A stretch of DNA of 64,000 nucleotides from Bradyrhizobium stylosanthis (GTDB taxonomy: Bacteria > Pseudomonadota > Alphaproteobacteria > Rhizobiales > Xanthobacteraceae), in the NCBI RefSeq assembly GCF_001641335.1, contig NZ_LVEM01000002.1, forward strand, positions 124,001-188,000, read 5' to 3'. The notes beneath the pieces were generated by a model. It was not told where the DNA came from. It did not search any database and worked only from the letters and a program-made list of their open reading frames with translations. Shown here one piece after another: positions 44,701 through 53,816 of the stretch. The position numbers were made by a program, and so were the translations under genes. How positions within the stretch are numbered: position 1 is the stretch's first letter; each line of letters starts with the position of its first letter.

Positions 44701-45948
44701 ATGACCTCCCTCCCCTCCTCCGTCGACATCGCGATCATCGGAGCCGGCGCCGCCGGCCTCGGCGCCGCGCATGCGTTGGCGGGCTCAGGCCTCTCCGTGA
44801 TCGTGCTGGAGGCGCGGGACCGGCTCGGCGGCCGCGCCTGGACCGTGCAGGCCTCGCCGGACGTCACCTTCGACGTCGGCTGCGGCTGGCTGCATTCGGC
44901 CGACAAGAATTCCTTCGTCGCAATCGCGAGACAGCTCGGCTTCGAGCTCAACAAGGACCTGCCGCCCTGGCGCGAGCGCGCCTATGGCGATGCGTTTCCG
45001 CAAAGCGAGCGCGACGACTTCATGCGCGCGATGGACGCGTTCTATGAGCGTCTCTGGCAGGTTGCACAGAAAGGCAAGGACGAGCCCGCGAGCCTGAGCC
45101 TGGAGCCCGGCAATCGCTGGAATCCGATGATCGACGCCGTCTCGACTTACATCAACGGCTGCGAGCTGAAGGACATGTCCACGCTGGACTGGGACGCCTA
45201 TGAGGACACCAACCTCAACTGGCGCGTCCGCCGCGGCTACGGCGCGCTGGTCGCGGCCTATGGCGCGCCCTGCCCGGTGGCGCTGAACTGCGAGGTCACG
45301 CTGATCGATCATTCCGGCAAGCGCCTCCGCATCGAGACGTCGCAGGGTACGCTCGCCGCGAACAAGGTGATCGTCACCGTCCCGACCAACCTGATCGCCG
45401 ACGAAGCCATCCGCTTCTCGCCGCCGCTTCCCGCCAAGGTCGATGCCGCAGCCGTCCTGCCGCTCGGCGTGGACGACAAGGTGACGCTGGCGCTCGAGGG
45501 TGCGGAAGCCTTCCCGAAAGAAGGCAATTTGCGCGGCGCGACCATGCGCACGGAGATGGGCACCTATCACATCCGCCCGTTCGGCCAGCCCTGCATCGAA
45601 GGCTTCTTCGGCGGCAGCTTTGCACGCCGGCTTGAAGAGTCCGGCGAAGGCGCCATCGCCGCGCACAGCATCGACGAGATCGCGGGCTTCCTCGGCAACG
45701 ACATCAGGCACAAGCTGAAGCCGCTCTACGAGTCGCGCTGGGCGCATGATCCGTTTGCAAGAGGCTCGTATTCGCACGCGCTGCCGGGGCATGCAGGAGA
45801 TCGTGCCGTGCTCGCCGCGCCGGCGGATGGACGGCTGTTCTTCGCGGGAGAGGCTACGTCGCCCGAGTTTTTCACGACGGCGCATGGGGCAAGGGACAGC
45901 GGCGAGCGCGCGGCGAAGGAAGTGTTGGCGGTGATTGGGAAGCGGTAG
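44701..45948 (+). CDS. FAD-dependent amine oxidase family protein
   Basis: The 415-residue flavoprotein has the dinucleotide site DIAIIGAGAAGLGAAHAL at 9-26 and the following VLEARDRLGGRAWT block. The FAD-closing motif GRLFFAGEATSPEFFTTAHGARDSGERAA lies near the C-terminus. The fold is that of polyamine/monoamine oxidases. The substrate cannot be told; the aromatic-cage residues typical of polyamine oxidases are not obvious. There is no signal peptide. It stands alone between two repeats. Confidence 0.9.
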   Translation: MTSLPSSVDIAIIGAGAAGLGAAHALAGSGLSVIVLEARDRLGGRAWTVQASPDVTFDVGCGWLHSADKNSFVAIARQLGFELNKDLPPWRERAYGDAFPQSERDDFMRAMDAFYERLWQVAQKGKDEPASLSLEPGNRWNPMIDAVSTYINGCELKDMSTLDWDAYEDTNLNWRVRRGYGALVAAYGAPCPVALNCEVTLIDHSGKRLRIETSQGTLAANKVIVTVPTNLIADEAIRFSPPLPAKVDAAAVLPLGVDDKVTLALEGAEAFPKEGNLRGATMRTEMGTYHIRPFGQPCIEGFFGGSFARRLEESGEGAIAAHSIDEIAGFLGNDIRHKLKPLYESRWAHDPFARGSYSHALPGHAGDRAVLAAPADGRLFFAGEATSPEFFTTAHGARDSGERAAKEVLAVIGKR

Positions 45949-45960
45949 CCTATCCCCGCG

Positions 45961-46099
45961 TCGTCCCGGCGAAGGCCGGGACCCATACCGCGTGATCTCT
46001 CAATGAACTACGGTGCTCGTACCGCGGATTGACCCTTCACTTCCAGTCTTCGCCAAACTTCACCCTGTGGTTATGGGTCCCGGCCTTCGCCGGGACGAC
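45961..46099. repeat. Palindromic intergenic repeat, family C copy 2
   Basis: TCGTCCCGGCGAAGGCCGGG at the left and CCCGGCCTTCGCCGGGACGA at the right, with a CTTCCAGTCTTCGCCAAACTTC middle close to that of copy 3. Confidence 0.85.
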
Positions 46100-46125
46100 A
46101 CTGAGTTTGCCGCATCACCGTCAAA

Positions 46126-46533
46126 TCACTCAATCACCCGCGCCCGCAGATCCGCATCCGGCACGAAGCAGGCGTCATACTTGCCGAAGATGCGATAACG
46201 ATTGCGTGCGATGAGGCTGTAGACGGGGTCGCGCAGCGGCTTCGGCACGGCGAACAGCACGCGCACCCAACTCCAACCCGGAAGTTGCGACAGCACCGTC
46301 AGCGCCGCGTCGGACTTCGTGAAGACTTCGCCGCCATGGACGACGGCATTGGTGTCGGGATCATCGGGATCGATGCCGAACGTGCGCGCCAGGCGCGCCC
46401 CATAATCCGACTGGATCGGCGTGAACCGGAACCGCCTCGCCGTGTCGCGCTTGGCAACGAAGCGGACCCAGCGCGAGCAGAAGATGCAGACGCCGTCGAA
46501 CAGGATCACGTCGTCGTCGGGCCACTTAGCCAT
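46126..46533 (-). CDS. DCC family thiol-disulfide oxidoreductase (DUF393)
   Basis: The 135-residue product shows the family signature DGVCIFCSRWVRFVAKRD near residues 14-31. This carries the D-x-x-C-x-x-C motif that names the family, followed by the FRFTPIQSDYGARL strand and a C-terminal basic segment. DCC proteins have a thioredoxin-like redox motif; substrates are unknown. Its ATG overlaps the stop of the SDR-DoxX gene by one base, making it the last gene of a four-gene minus-strand operon. Confidence 0.88.
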   Translation of the reverse strand: MAKWPDDDVILFDGVCIFCSRWVRFVAKRDTARRFRFTPIQSDYGARLARTFGIDPDDPDTNAVVHGGEVFTKSDAALTVLSQLPGWSWVRVLFAVPKPLRDPVYSLIARNRYRIFGKYDACFVPDADLRARVIE

Positions 46534-47852
46534 CAGCGGTTATCCAGCATCAAGAGCGCCACGAGCATCAGCACGATCGCCGGCCCCGTCTTCACCAAGG
46601 CACCGAGCGGCTCGATCCAGAGGTCGGGCGTCAGGATCGCCGCGCCGATCATGTAGCCGAGCGACGCCAAAATGCCTGCGACGAGCCCGACCGCAGCCGT
46701 GCGGCGGAAGGCGATCAGCACGCCGATGCTCATGTCCATCAGGCTGGTGCCGATGGTGATGGGATCGACCAGCGCCGGCGGGAAGTGATGCGCGGTCAAA
46801 ATACCGGCGGCGGCGCGGTAGGATACGAACAGCGCGATGAAGCCGGAGACGAGCCAGAACGCGACCAGGCTCGCGAATATCAGCGCCTTGACGAGGAACA
46901 GCCGCGCGAACCATTTGTCCTGGATGGTTGCGGGATGGCACCCGATCGCATCTGTCAGCGTCTTCGGAGCTATGCTTGTGGCGGAGATCCACGCCGAGGG
47001 ATCACCTCGCACGCCGCGGCGGAGCTCGGCGATGGCCGTGGAGCGCATCGGCGGCATCCAGCCGAGCATGTTGGAGAGATCGCCGATCTTCGCGCCGAGA
47101 CCGAGCATGAAGCTCGGCATCGCGATGCGTCGCCAGCCAGCCGTGCCGAACGCGACCCGAAACTGCCTGATGACGCCGGCCATGGTGACAGGCTCGGCTT
47201 GCATCAGGTCCCAGCTCACCGCCCTCACCGAGGCATCGTCGATATCGCGCGCGGCGAGCCAGGCGATGGTGGCGGCGATGTCCTCAACCGCGACGGGCTG
47301 GAACGGCGTCGCCATCTCCTTGTCCGGCAGATCGACCGGAAAGGCGGCGAGTGCGCGCAGCATCGCGCTGCCGCCATAGGCGGACGGCGCGACCACGAAG
47401 CCGGGCCGCAGGATGGCGTGGGGAATGCCGGATGCCGCGATCAATCGCTCCGCCTCGCGCTTGGTCGTGGCAAAGGCGGTGCGATCCGCCTCATGGGTGC
47501 CGGGAATCGAGATGTGCACCAGCCGGATCGCGCGACCGCTGCCGCCGATCGCCGCAAGCACGCGGGCGACGAAATCGCGATGCACAGCACCGGTGTCGCT
47601 GCCGGGGCCGTCCTGGAGCACGCCGAGGCAGTTCACGACGAGATCGACGGCATGCTCGCCGAGCAGGCGCGCCAGCGCGGCCGCATCGTGGGAGAGGATC
47701 GGCAATTCGAGATCCAGCGCGCTGATCTTCTGCGCGGGCGAGAGGCTGCGCGCGACGCCGACGACACGGAATCCCCGCATGCGCAAATCGTCGGTGACGA
47801 AGCGGCCGATCAGGCCGGAGGCGCCGAGCACGAGAATGGTGCGCTGGTTCAT
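46533..47852 (-). CDS. NAD(P)-binding SDR fused to a DoxX-like membrane domain
   Basis: The 439-residue product from ATG 47852 has GAGAGG upstream. The N-terminal part (about 1-290) is an atypical or extended SDR: ILVLGASGLIGRFVTDDL, VNCLGVLQDG, HISIPGTHEADRTAFATTKREAERLI, AILRPGFVVAPSAYGG. The C-terminal part (about 315-439) has four membrane helices (LVKALIFASLVAFWLVSGFIALF, TSLMDMSIGVLIAF, GLVAGILASLGYMIGAAI, GPAIVLMLVALLML) of the DoxX-like type. A quinone or cytochrome-linked redox role at the inner membrane is plausible. It sits between the DUF2269 and DCC genes. Confidence 0.88.
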   Translation of the reverse strand: MNQRTILVLGASGLIGRFVTDDLRMRGFRVVGVARSLSPAQKISALDLELPILSHDAAALARLLGEHAVDLVVNCLGVLQDGPGSDTGAVHRDFVARVLAAIGGSGRAIRLVHISIPGTHEADRTAFATTKREAERLIAASGIPHAILRPGFVVAPSAYGGSAMLRALAAFPVDLPDKEMATPFQPVAVEDIAATIAWLAARDIDDASVRAVSWDLMQAEPVTMAGVIRQFRVAFGTAGWRRIAMPSFMLGLGAKIGDLSNMLGWMPPMRSTAIAELRRGVRGDPSAWISATSIAPKTLTDAIGCHPATIQDKWFARLFLVKALIFASLVAFWLVSGFIALFVSYRAAAGILTAHHFPPALVDPITIGTSLMDMSIGVLIAFRRTAAVGLVAGILASLGYMIGAAILTPDLWIEPLGALVKTGPAIVLMLVALLMLDNR

Positions 47853-47860
47853 CACGCCTC

Positions 47861-48328
47861 TCAAAACGGTTTCGCGACCATCAGCCACAGGATCGCCATC
47901 GTCGCACCGAAGCCGGGGAAGCCGAACGCGAACCAGCGGCGGAACAGCACGAAGTAACGCTCCGGCAACGCGGCATGCTGAGCGGCGGCCTTGCGCGCGA
48001 GATTGCGCATCTCGATCTGCATGAACACGACAGGTATCCAGAACAGGCCCGCGACGGCATAAAGCCCGAGCGACGCGAGCAGCCAGCGCTCCGTGATCGG
48101 CGTCGCGGACAGCATCATCAGCAGGCCGCCGCTGAGCGGCTGAAGGATTACCGCCGACAGCGTGAAGATCGCATCCGCGATCACCACCACCGAAGCGGTC
48201 CGCGCGATGAACTCCGCATCGTAAGTGCGATGCGCCATCAGCATGAAGAAGGCGATGCCGGTCCCGGTGCCGAGGATGACGATGGCGCCGAGCACGTGGA
48301 GGAATTTGATTAGGAAATACAGCGTCAT
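47861..48328 (-). CDS. DUF2269 family integral membrane protein
   Basis: The 155-residue product has four to five helices and starts MTLYFLIKFLHVLGAIVILGTGTGIAFFMLMAHRT, the typical DUF2269 opening with a histidine in helix 1. Later helices include LASLGLYAVAGLFWIPVVFMQI. Function is unknown; the conserved His could bind heme or a quinone, but this is speculation. Its ATG overlaps the stop of the exported hydrolase gene by 4 bases. Confidence 0.88.
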   Translation of the reverse strand: MTLYFLIKFLHVLGAIVILGTGTGIAFFMLMAHRTYDAEFIARTASVVVIADAIFTLSAVILQPLSGGLLMMLSATPITERWLLASLGLYAVAGLFWIPVVFMQIEMRNLARKAAAQHAALPERYFVLFRRWFAFGFPGFGATMAILWLMVAKPF

Positions 48329-49224
48329 GGCTTCTTGGTCGCCACAGGCTTGGGCGGGTTCAGTGCGCGGGCGAGCTCGCCGCTCGCGGCTTTGACGCCG
48401 GCCTCCGTCTCGATCATCGCATGGCCCTCGACGCCGACGGCCGGAAGGACGTGAAAGTCTGTCTTGCCGCCAGCGCCGCGAAACGCATCGGCGAGCTTCT
48501 GCGAGAATGCGGGCGCGAAATAGCTGTCATTGGCGGCAACGAGCCATGTCACGGGAATGCGCGCCGCCCTGCCGAACTCCGCAGCCGCCGCAACAAGTGT
48601 GTTGGGCGCGCAGATCCGGTTCGGTTCGTCATTGGCGTGGCCACCTCGTCCCGGCGCGAACGCGATGATGGTGGAGATCGCCTTTGGATCGGCATTCACA
48701 AGCGCAAGCGCACCCCAGCCGCCGGCGGAATGGCCGATCACGATCGCGGCATCCTTGCGGATGAAGTCCTGCTTGCGCAGAAACTCCAGCGCGCGCGAGA
48801 TTTCGTCCGCGGTCGCGCGGCCGGAGCGCGCATAGTCTGCTTCGTCGCAGCCGCCCTGATCCTCGACATAGCGGCCACCGGTCGCACCATGGCCGAGCCG
48901 TTCCGGCACCAGCACGGCAAAACCGCGCGCAACGAGAAACGCAGCGAGCGCGCGGTACTCCGGTTGCGGCATTTGCGCACGACGCAAGCCGTTCTGCGTC
49001 GAGGCATGCGCGATGACCGCAAGCCGGAACGGGCCGGCACCGGCGGGACGAAACAGCAGGGCTTGCGCGGCCATGTCGGCATCGGGCGAGGGCACACGCC
49101 ACTGTTGCCGGCGAAACGGTGCGCCCTCGTCGCCCGACGCGCCGAACGTGACCTGTGCGCACACAGGCGGCGCTGTCAGCAAGGCCAGCAGTGACAGGAG
49201 TGCAAAGGTGTTGATGAGTCGCAT
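48325..49224 (-). CDS. Exported alpha/beta hydrolase (dienelactone-hydrolase-like)
   Basis: The 299-residue product from ATG 49224 has a signal peptide (MRLINTFALLSLLALLTAPPVCA). The hydrolase has the nucleophile elbow GHSAGG with S166, a candidate acid in VAANDSYFAPAF and the catalytic His in GVEGHAMIE. Several extra cysteines (GGCDEAD and RICAPN) may form a disulfide. The substrate is unknown. It is the first gene of the minus-strand operon with DUF2269, SDR-DoxX and DCC. Confidence 0.87.
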   Translation of the reverse strand: MRLINTFALLSLLALLTAPPVCAQVTFGASGDEGAPFRRQQWRVPSPDADMAAQALLFRPAGAGPFRLAVIAHASTQNGLRRAQMPQPEYRALAAFLVARGFAVLVPERLGHGATGGRYVEDQGGCDEADYARSGRATADEISRALEFLRKQDFIRKDAAIVIGHSAGGWGALALVNADPKAISTIIAFAPGRGGHANDEPNRICAPNTLVAAAAEFGRAARIPVTWLVAANDSYFAPAFSQKLADAFRGAGGKTDFHVLPAVGVEGHAMIETEAGVKAASGELARALNPPKPVATKKP

Positions 49225-49490
49225 GAATTGCCGGAGGCGAACACGGACAGCGATGGCCACACTAGTAGGAACGAATCACCAAGGGCGGACTTTCTGCGTT
49301 GCCATTGCCGTTCATTCGTTGCCGCACACGAGTTTTGCACCGACGCATGGCACGCCGGTGCCATTCGAATTGGCGTCCTGTCTTCTTTCGGGACAACATG
49401 GTTAAAATACTGATGCAGAAAGTCCACACGTTAACCGATAATTAACGATAGGTCTTGCCGCCGGCCCGGCGACTTGGTTTGATTACGCCC

Positions 49491-50000
49491 ATGAGCACAA
49501 CCCTGATCGAGGTCCGGCCGGCCAAAGCTGCAGATGCAACTGCGGTGGCGACCACCCATGACGAAGCCTGGCGTTCGGCCTATCAGGGCATCATTCCCGG
49601 CGCCGAGCTGGAGAAACTGATCAACCGCCGCGGTCCGCAGTGGTGGGACAGCGCGATCCGCAAGGGCAGCCGCGTCAGCGTGCTGGTGTTCGGCGACAAG
49701 ATCGCAGGCTACGCCAATTACGGCCGCAACCGCGCCCGCAGCCTGCATTTCGACGGCGAGATCTACGAGCTTTATCTGCGTCCCGAGTTTCAGGGCCTCG
49801 GCTTCGGCCGTCGCCTGTTCGCGGCCGCCCGCCGCGATCTGATGCAGAGCGGTCTGAAGAGCATGGTGGTGTGGGCGCTCTCGGACAACGATCCCGCGAC
49901 CGAGTTCTACCGGGCTCTCGGTGGTCGCATGGTGGCGCGCTCCTCGGAGCGTTTCGGGCCGAAGTCGCTCGACAAAGTCGCCTTCGCCTGGACCAACTAG
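49491..50000 (+). CDS. GNAT family N-acetyltransferase
   Basis: The 169-residue protein has the GNAT fold: N-terminal VRPAKAADATAVATTHDEAWRSAYQGIIP, then EIYELYLRPEFQGLGFGRRLFAAARRDLMQSG with the acetyl-CoA-binding Q/R-x-x-G-x-G/A turn (QGLGFG), and a C-terminal NDPATEFYRALGGRMVARS. The acceptor is unknown. ATG 49491 is preceded by no strong ribosome binding site; the frame runs back to 49455. Confidence 0.9.
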   Translation: MSTTLIEVRPAKAADATAVATTHDEAWRSAYQGIIPGAELEKLINRRGPQWWDSAIRKGSRVSVLVFGDKIAGYANYGRNRARSLHFDGEIYELYLRPEFQGLGFGRRLFAAARRDLMQSGLKSMVVWALSDNDPATEFYRALGGRMVARSSERFGPKSLDKVAFAWTN

Positions 50001-50226
50001 AATTTGGACCGATTTGAATTGGACCAACTCGAATTTGGCCAATTGAACTGCTGAAAGCTTAGCCGGCAGCGCTTCCCATCCGTCGATACCGTTTGCCCAT
50101 TGCACCGGTGATCGCTGGATTCATTTTTTCACAAAAACACGATGGATTGGCGCGCCAAGCCCGCGTAAGACAGCGCCGAAAATCGCTGCCGGGCGCGATT
50201 TAACCTCGGCAACAACGGAGCCTTGA

Positions 50227-50763
50227 ATGCGTATCGATGCGATCTCGATCGGAAAAAACGTACCCCACGACATCAACGTCATCATCGAAGTCCCCGTGGG
50301 CGGCGAACCGATCAAATACGAGATGGACAAAGAGGCCGGCACGCTCGTCGTCGACCGCTTCCTGTACACGCCGATGCGTTACCCCGGTAACTACGGCTTC
50401 ATCCCTCACACGCTGTCCGACGACGGCGATCCCTGCGACGTGTTGATCATCAACACCCGCGCCATCATCCCCGGCGCCGTCATGAGCGTGCGCCCGGTCG
50501 GCGTGCTGTTCATGGAAGACGAGGCCGGCGGCGACGAGAAGATCCTCGCAGTGCCGTCGTCGAAGCTGACGCAGCGCTACGACAAGGTGAAGTCGTACTC
50601 CGACCTGCCCGACATCACGCTGCAGCAGATCCAGCACTTCTTCGAGCACTACAAGGATCTCGAGAAGGGCAAGTGGGTGAAGATCCTGCGCTGGGGCGGC
50701 CCGGAGGAAGCACACAAGCTGATCCTCGAAGGCATCGAGCGCGAGAAGAAGAAGAAGGGCTGA
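50227..50763 (+). CDS. ppa: Inorganic pyrophosphatase
   Basis: This soluble family I enzyme hydrolyses pyrophosphate and drives biosynthesis. The 178-residue length is typical. Key blocks are the E/K/R-containing [40 protein letters not shown] (metal-binding aspartates) and the late [10 protein letters not shown] region. CGGAGCC precedes ATG 50227. Confidence 0.97.
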   Translation: MRIDAISIGKNVPHDINVIIEVPVGGEPIKYEMDKEAGTLVVDRFLYTPMRYPGNYGFIPHTLSDDGDPCDVLIINTRAIIPGAVMSVRPVGVLFMEDEAGGDEKILAVPSSKLTQRYDKVKSYSDLPDITLQQIQHFFEHYKDLEKGKWVKILRWGGPEEAHKLILEGIEREKKKKG

Positions 50764-50790
50764 GGCCTTCGGCCCGGACAAAGGTTTGCT

Positions 50791-50930
50791 CCCTCGCCCC
50801 GTTCTTACGGGGAGAGGGTTGGGGTGAGGGGTCTCTCTCCGCACGCTACGCCGCCGACGGACCTGTACCCCCTCACCCGAATTCGATCTGCGATCGAATT
50901 CGACCTCTCCCCGCAAGCGGGGAGAGGTGA
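50791..50930. repeat. Intergenic repeat pair, family G copy 2
   Basis: CCTCGCCCCGTTCTTACGGGG with GGGTTGGGGTGAGGGG at the left is mirrored by CCCCTCACCCGAATTCGATC and CCTCTCCCCGCAAGCGGGGAGAGG at the right, lying between convergent ppa and folD. Confidence 0.75.
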
Positions 50931-50937
50931 AAAGAAA

Positions 50938-51822
50938 CTACACCGCCGGCTTCGGCAACCCCGCGATCGCGCACGCCGCGCGCAGCGTATTCACCAGCAG
51001 GCACGCCACCGTCATCTGGCCGACGCCGCCGGGCACCGGCGTGATGGCGCCGGCAACGCCGAGCGCTTCCTGATAGGCGACATCGCCGACGAGACGGGTC
51101 TTGCCGTCCTCCTTCGGGATACGGTTGATGCCGACGTCGATCACCGTCGCGCCCGGCTTCAGCCAGTCGCCGCGCACCATCTCGGGCCTGCCGACCGCGG
51201 CATAGACCAGATCGGCCTGCTTCACGAGCCCGGGCAGGTCGCGCGAGCGCGAATGCGCGATCGTCACCGTGGCGTTCTCGTTCAGCAGCAATTGCACCAG
51301 CGGGCGGCCGACCAGGTTGGAGCGGCCGATGACGATCGCATTCATGCCTTCGAGCGAGGCATGCACGCTCTTGGTCAGGATGATGCAGCCGAGCGGCGTG
51401 CAGGGCGAGAGCGCCTCGAGGCCGCCGGCAAGCCGGCCGGCATTGTTCGGATGCAGCCCGTCGACGTCCTTGGCCGGATCGATCGCGTTGATGACGGCTT
51501 CGGTGTTCAGCCCCTTGGGCAGCGGCAATTGCACGAGGATGCCGTGCACGGCCGGATCGCGGTTGAGCTTTGCGACGACGGCCAGCAGATCGGCCTGCGA
51601 GACGTCGGCCGGCAGCTTGTGCTCGAACGAGGCCATACCGGCGGCCTGGGTCTGGGTATGCTTGGAGCGGACATAGACCTCGCTGGCGGGGTCGTTGCCG
51701 ACCAGCACCACCGCCAGGCCCGGCACTAGATTGTGCTCGCGCTTGACCCGAGCGACCTCGTCGGCCACGCGCGCACGGAGCTCGGCGGCGATGACTTTCC
51801 CATCGATGATCTCAGCGGTCAT
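50938..51822 (-). CDS. folD: Bifunctional methylenetetrahydrofolate dehydrogenase/cyclohydrolase
   Basis: FolD interconverts 5,10-methylene- and 10-formyl-tetrahydrofolate with NADP. The 294-residue length fits. The first domain has [23 protein letters not shown] with the catalytic Lys in SKH. The second has [22 protein letters not shown], the NADP loop [31 protein letters not shown] and the C-terminal [18 protein letters not shown]. It ends the minus-strand yggT-DUF167-folD operon, 9 bases after DUF167. Confidence 0.97.
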   Translation of the reverse strand: MTAEIIDGKVIAAELRARVADEVARVKREHNLVPGLAVVLVGNDPASEVYVRSKHTQTQAAGMASFEHKLPADVSQADLLAVVAKLNRDPAVHGILVQLPLPKGLNTEAVINAIDPAKDVDGLHPNNAGRLAGGLEALSPCTPLGCIILTKSVHASLEGMNAIVIGRSNLVGRPLVQLLLNENATVTIAHSRSRDLPGLVKQADLVYAAVGRPEMVRGDWLKPGATVIDVGINRIPKEDGKTRLVGDVAYQEALGVAGAITPVPGGVGQMTVACLLVNTLRAACAIAGLPKPAV

Positions 51823-51831
51823 GTCGGTTCC

Positions 51832-52191
51832 TCAGTCTGTCGATTTCGCGTCTGCCGATCTGGCCTGGACGAGCTGGCGCAGGGCTGCGCCGAGCCGCGC
51901 CGGATCGCCGTCAACGGCGATCTGCTTCAGCCGCGAGGTGGCTCCGGACAGCAGCTTGACGCTGGCTTTGGGCACCCCGAGGGATTTCGCCAGCAGGACC
52001 AGAACGGCCTTGTTGGCCTCACCGCCATCGGCGATCGCCCGCACCCGCACCTTGAGCACGCTGCGGCCATCGGCCAATTGCTCGATCCCGTCGATGTCGT
52101 CGCGGCCGCCGCGCGGCGTCACGCGCAGCGCGATGCTGATTCCAGCGGCCGAATAGCGCCAGGGTTCCCCAGATGCTGGTTTGGCAACCAA
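51832..52191 (-). CDS. DUF167 family protein (YggU-like)
   Basis: The 119-residue product starts at TTG 52191, with GGAG upstream. It has the DUF167 features ALRVTPRGGRDDIDGIEQLADGRSVLKVRVRAIADGGEANKAVLVLLAKSLGVPKASVKLLSGATSRLKQIAVDGDP. Function is unknown. It lies between yggT and folD in the order seen across alphaproteobacteria. Confidence 0.9.
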   Translation of the reverse strand: MVAKPASGEPWRYSAAGISIALRVTPRGGRDDIDGIEQLADGRSVLKVRVRAIADGGEANKAVLVLLAKSLGVPKASVKLLSGATSRLKQIAVDGDPARLGAALRQLVQARSADAKSTD

Positions 52192-52206
52192 GGCGCTCCA
52201 GCCTGC

Positions 52207-52497
52207 TCAGATCACGTTCGGGTAGATGTAGTACAGGATCACCCGCTCGATGAACATGATGATCAGGATCAGGATGATCGGCGAGATGTCGAGGCCGCCG
52301 AGGCTCGGCAGGAAATTGCGAATCGGTGCCAGCACCGGCTCGGTGATCCGGTACAGGAACTCGGCCACGGCCGACACGAACTGGTTGCGGGTGTTCACCA
52401 CATTGAAGGCGATCAGCCAGGACAGGATCGCGGAGGCGATCAGCAGCCAGACGTAGAGGTCGAGCACGATGATGACGATGTCGAGAACGGCACGCAT
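52207..52497 (-). CDS. YggT family membrane protein
   Basis: The 96-residue product has two hydrophobic segments typical of Ygg[32 protein letters not shown] and the C-terminal [22 protein letters not shown], with [13 protein letters not shown] before the second. YggT proteins aid osmotic or ion homeostasis or cell division; the exact role is unresolved. It is the first gene of the operon ending in folD. Confidence 0.92.
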   Translation of the reverse strand: MRAVLDIVIIVLDLYVWLLIASAILSWLIAFNVVNTRNQFVSAVAEFLYRITEPVLAPIRNFLPSLGGLDISPIILILIIMFIERVILYYIYPNVI

Positions 52498-52646
52498 GAT
52501 TTTCTAGGACTCTGGCTTTTGAAGACTCTGGCTCTGGAAAACGCTGGCCGCGGTCGGGATTGACGCCTTTTGCTAGATATCGGTTCCCCCCCGCCCAAAC
52601 AAGGGAAGTCGGTGCCGGGATGGCTAAAACCGGGTTACACGCGTCC

Positions 52647-52674
52647 TTGACTTGACCCTGCCGGGGACTTAAAT
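52647..52674 (+). promoter_or_regulatory. Candidate promoter of the tRNA-Ala gene
   Basis: TTGACT (52647-52652), a 16-base spacer and TTAAAT (52669-52674) lie 42 bases before the tRNA. Confidence 0.55.
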
Positions 52675-52716
52675 GGCGCCCGGTTGTCGGCCGCGTTCAC
52701 CAGAGCGGCCAGCAAA

Positions 52717-52789
<73 letters not shown>

Positions 52790-52792
<3 letters not shown>

Positions 52793-52880
52793 CGCTTCGC
52801 CCTTCGGGTAACGCGTGGCGCAGCCGCGCCGGAGCCCGAAGGGTGAAGCGTGGTGTCCGGCGAAGCCCAAAGGGCGAAGA
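52790..52880. repeat. Inverted repeats just after the tRNA
   Basis: CCACGCTTCGCCCTTCGGG at the left pairs with CCCGAAGGGTGAAGCGTGG at 52839-52857, and further CCCAAAGGGCGAAG follows. It may end the tRNA transcript, though no T-tract is present. Confidence 0.7.
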
Positions 52881-52905
52881 CGGACCGATTGAAGAAAATC
52901 TCCCC

Positions 52906-53718
52906 CTACCTCCCCGTAAACCGCGGCGGCCGCTTCTCCATGAAGCTTGCCACGCCCTCCCTGAAATCACTCCCGTTCAGCGCCACCATCATTTCGCGAT
53001 TGGCCTCGATGGTCGCCTCCGCCAGCGTCTGGAACGGGACTTCGTAGAGCTGCCGCTTGATCACGGCCATCGCGCTCGGCGAGACGAAATCGGCGAGGTC
53101 GCGCGCATAGGCATAGGTTTCCTCGCGCAGCGTCTCGGGCGAGGAGAGCCGGTTGACCAATCCGATCCGCAAGGCTTCCGCGCTGGTCACGCGCCGTGCC
53201 GACAGCAGGAGATCCATCGCATTGGCGTGGCCGACGATGCGGGGCAGCATCCAGCTGATGCCGTGCTCGGCGATCAGCCCGCGCCGGGCGAAGGCCGTGG
53301 TGAACACCGTATTGTCCGCGGCAAAGCGCAGGTCGCAGTAGAGCGCATGGACGAGGCCGATGCCCGCGGTCGCGCCGTTGAGCATGGCGATGACGGGCTT
53401 CCTGATCGCAGGATAGAAGCCGTAGCGTGTCTGCCAGTCGGGCCGGCGGTTCATGTCGAACGGCGGCAGGTTCGATGCGCGCCTCACGTCATCGGGATCG
53501 AGTCCCTTCAGCGCGTCCATGTCGGCGCCGGCGCAGAAGGCGCGGCCCGCGCCCGTCAGCACGATGACACGGACATCATCGTCCGCGCTTGACGCTTCCA
53601 TCGCATGGCGCACATCGCGCTCCATGACCGGCGTCCACGCGTTCATGCGATCCGGGCGATTGAGCGTGATGGTCGCGATCTTGTCGCTCACCTCATAGAG
53701 GATGTGTTCGTAGGCCAT
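52906..53718 (-). CDS. Enoyl-CoA hydratase/isomerase family protein
   Basis: The 270-residue crotonase-fold protein has NRPDRMNAWTPVMERDVRHAM, the oxyanion-hole segment LTGAGRAFCAGADMDALKG, and KPVIAMLNGATAGIGLVHALYCDLRFAADNTVF. The following FARRGLIAEHGISWMLPRIVGHANAMDLLLSAR has an active-site Glu position in AEHG. This fits a short-chain enoyl-CoA hydratase, but the crotonase family is broad. GGGAGAG precedes the ATG. It stands alone. Confidence 0.9.
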   Translation of the reverse strand: MAYEHILYEVSDKIATITLNRPDRMNAWTPVMERDVRHAMEASSADDDVRVIVLTGAGRAFCAGADMDALKGLDPDDVRRASNLPPFDMNRRPDWQTRYGFYPAIRKPVIAMLNGATAGIGLVHALYCDLRFAADNTVFTTAFARRGLIAEHGISWMLPRIVGHANAMDLLLSARRVTSAEALRIGLVNRLSSPETLREETYAYARDLADFVSPSAMAVIKRQLYEVPFQTLAEATIEANREMMVALNGSDFREGVASFMEKRPPRFTGR

Positions 53719-53816
53719 GACGCTCTCCCTGTGCTGCCGGCACGCGTTTGCGCGCGCTCGTTAGGAACGAGCCTAGCATATCCAGGAGTGAGGCAAGGAC
53801 TTGCGCGAAGTCGCGA

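Noticed and set aside
49344..49362. Possible sigma-54 site around TGGCACGCCGGTGCCA
   Set aside because: It is a palindrome whose spacing and -12 element do not match TGGCAC-N5-TTGC, and the downstream gene is 130 bases away.
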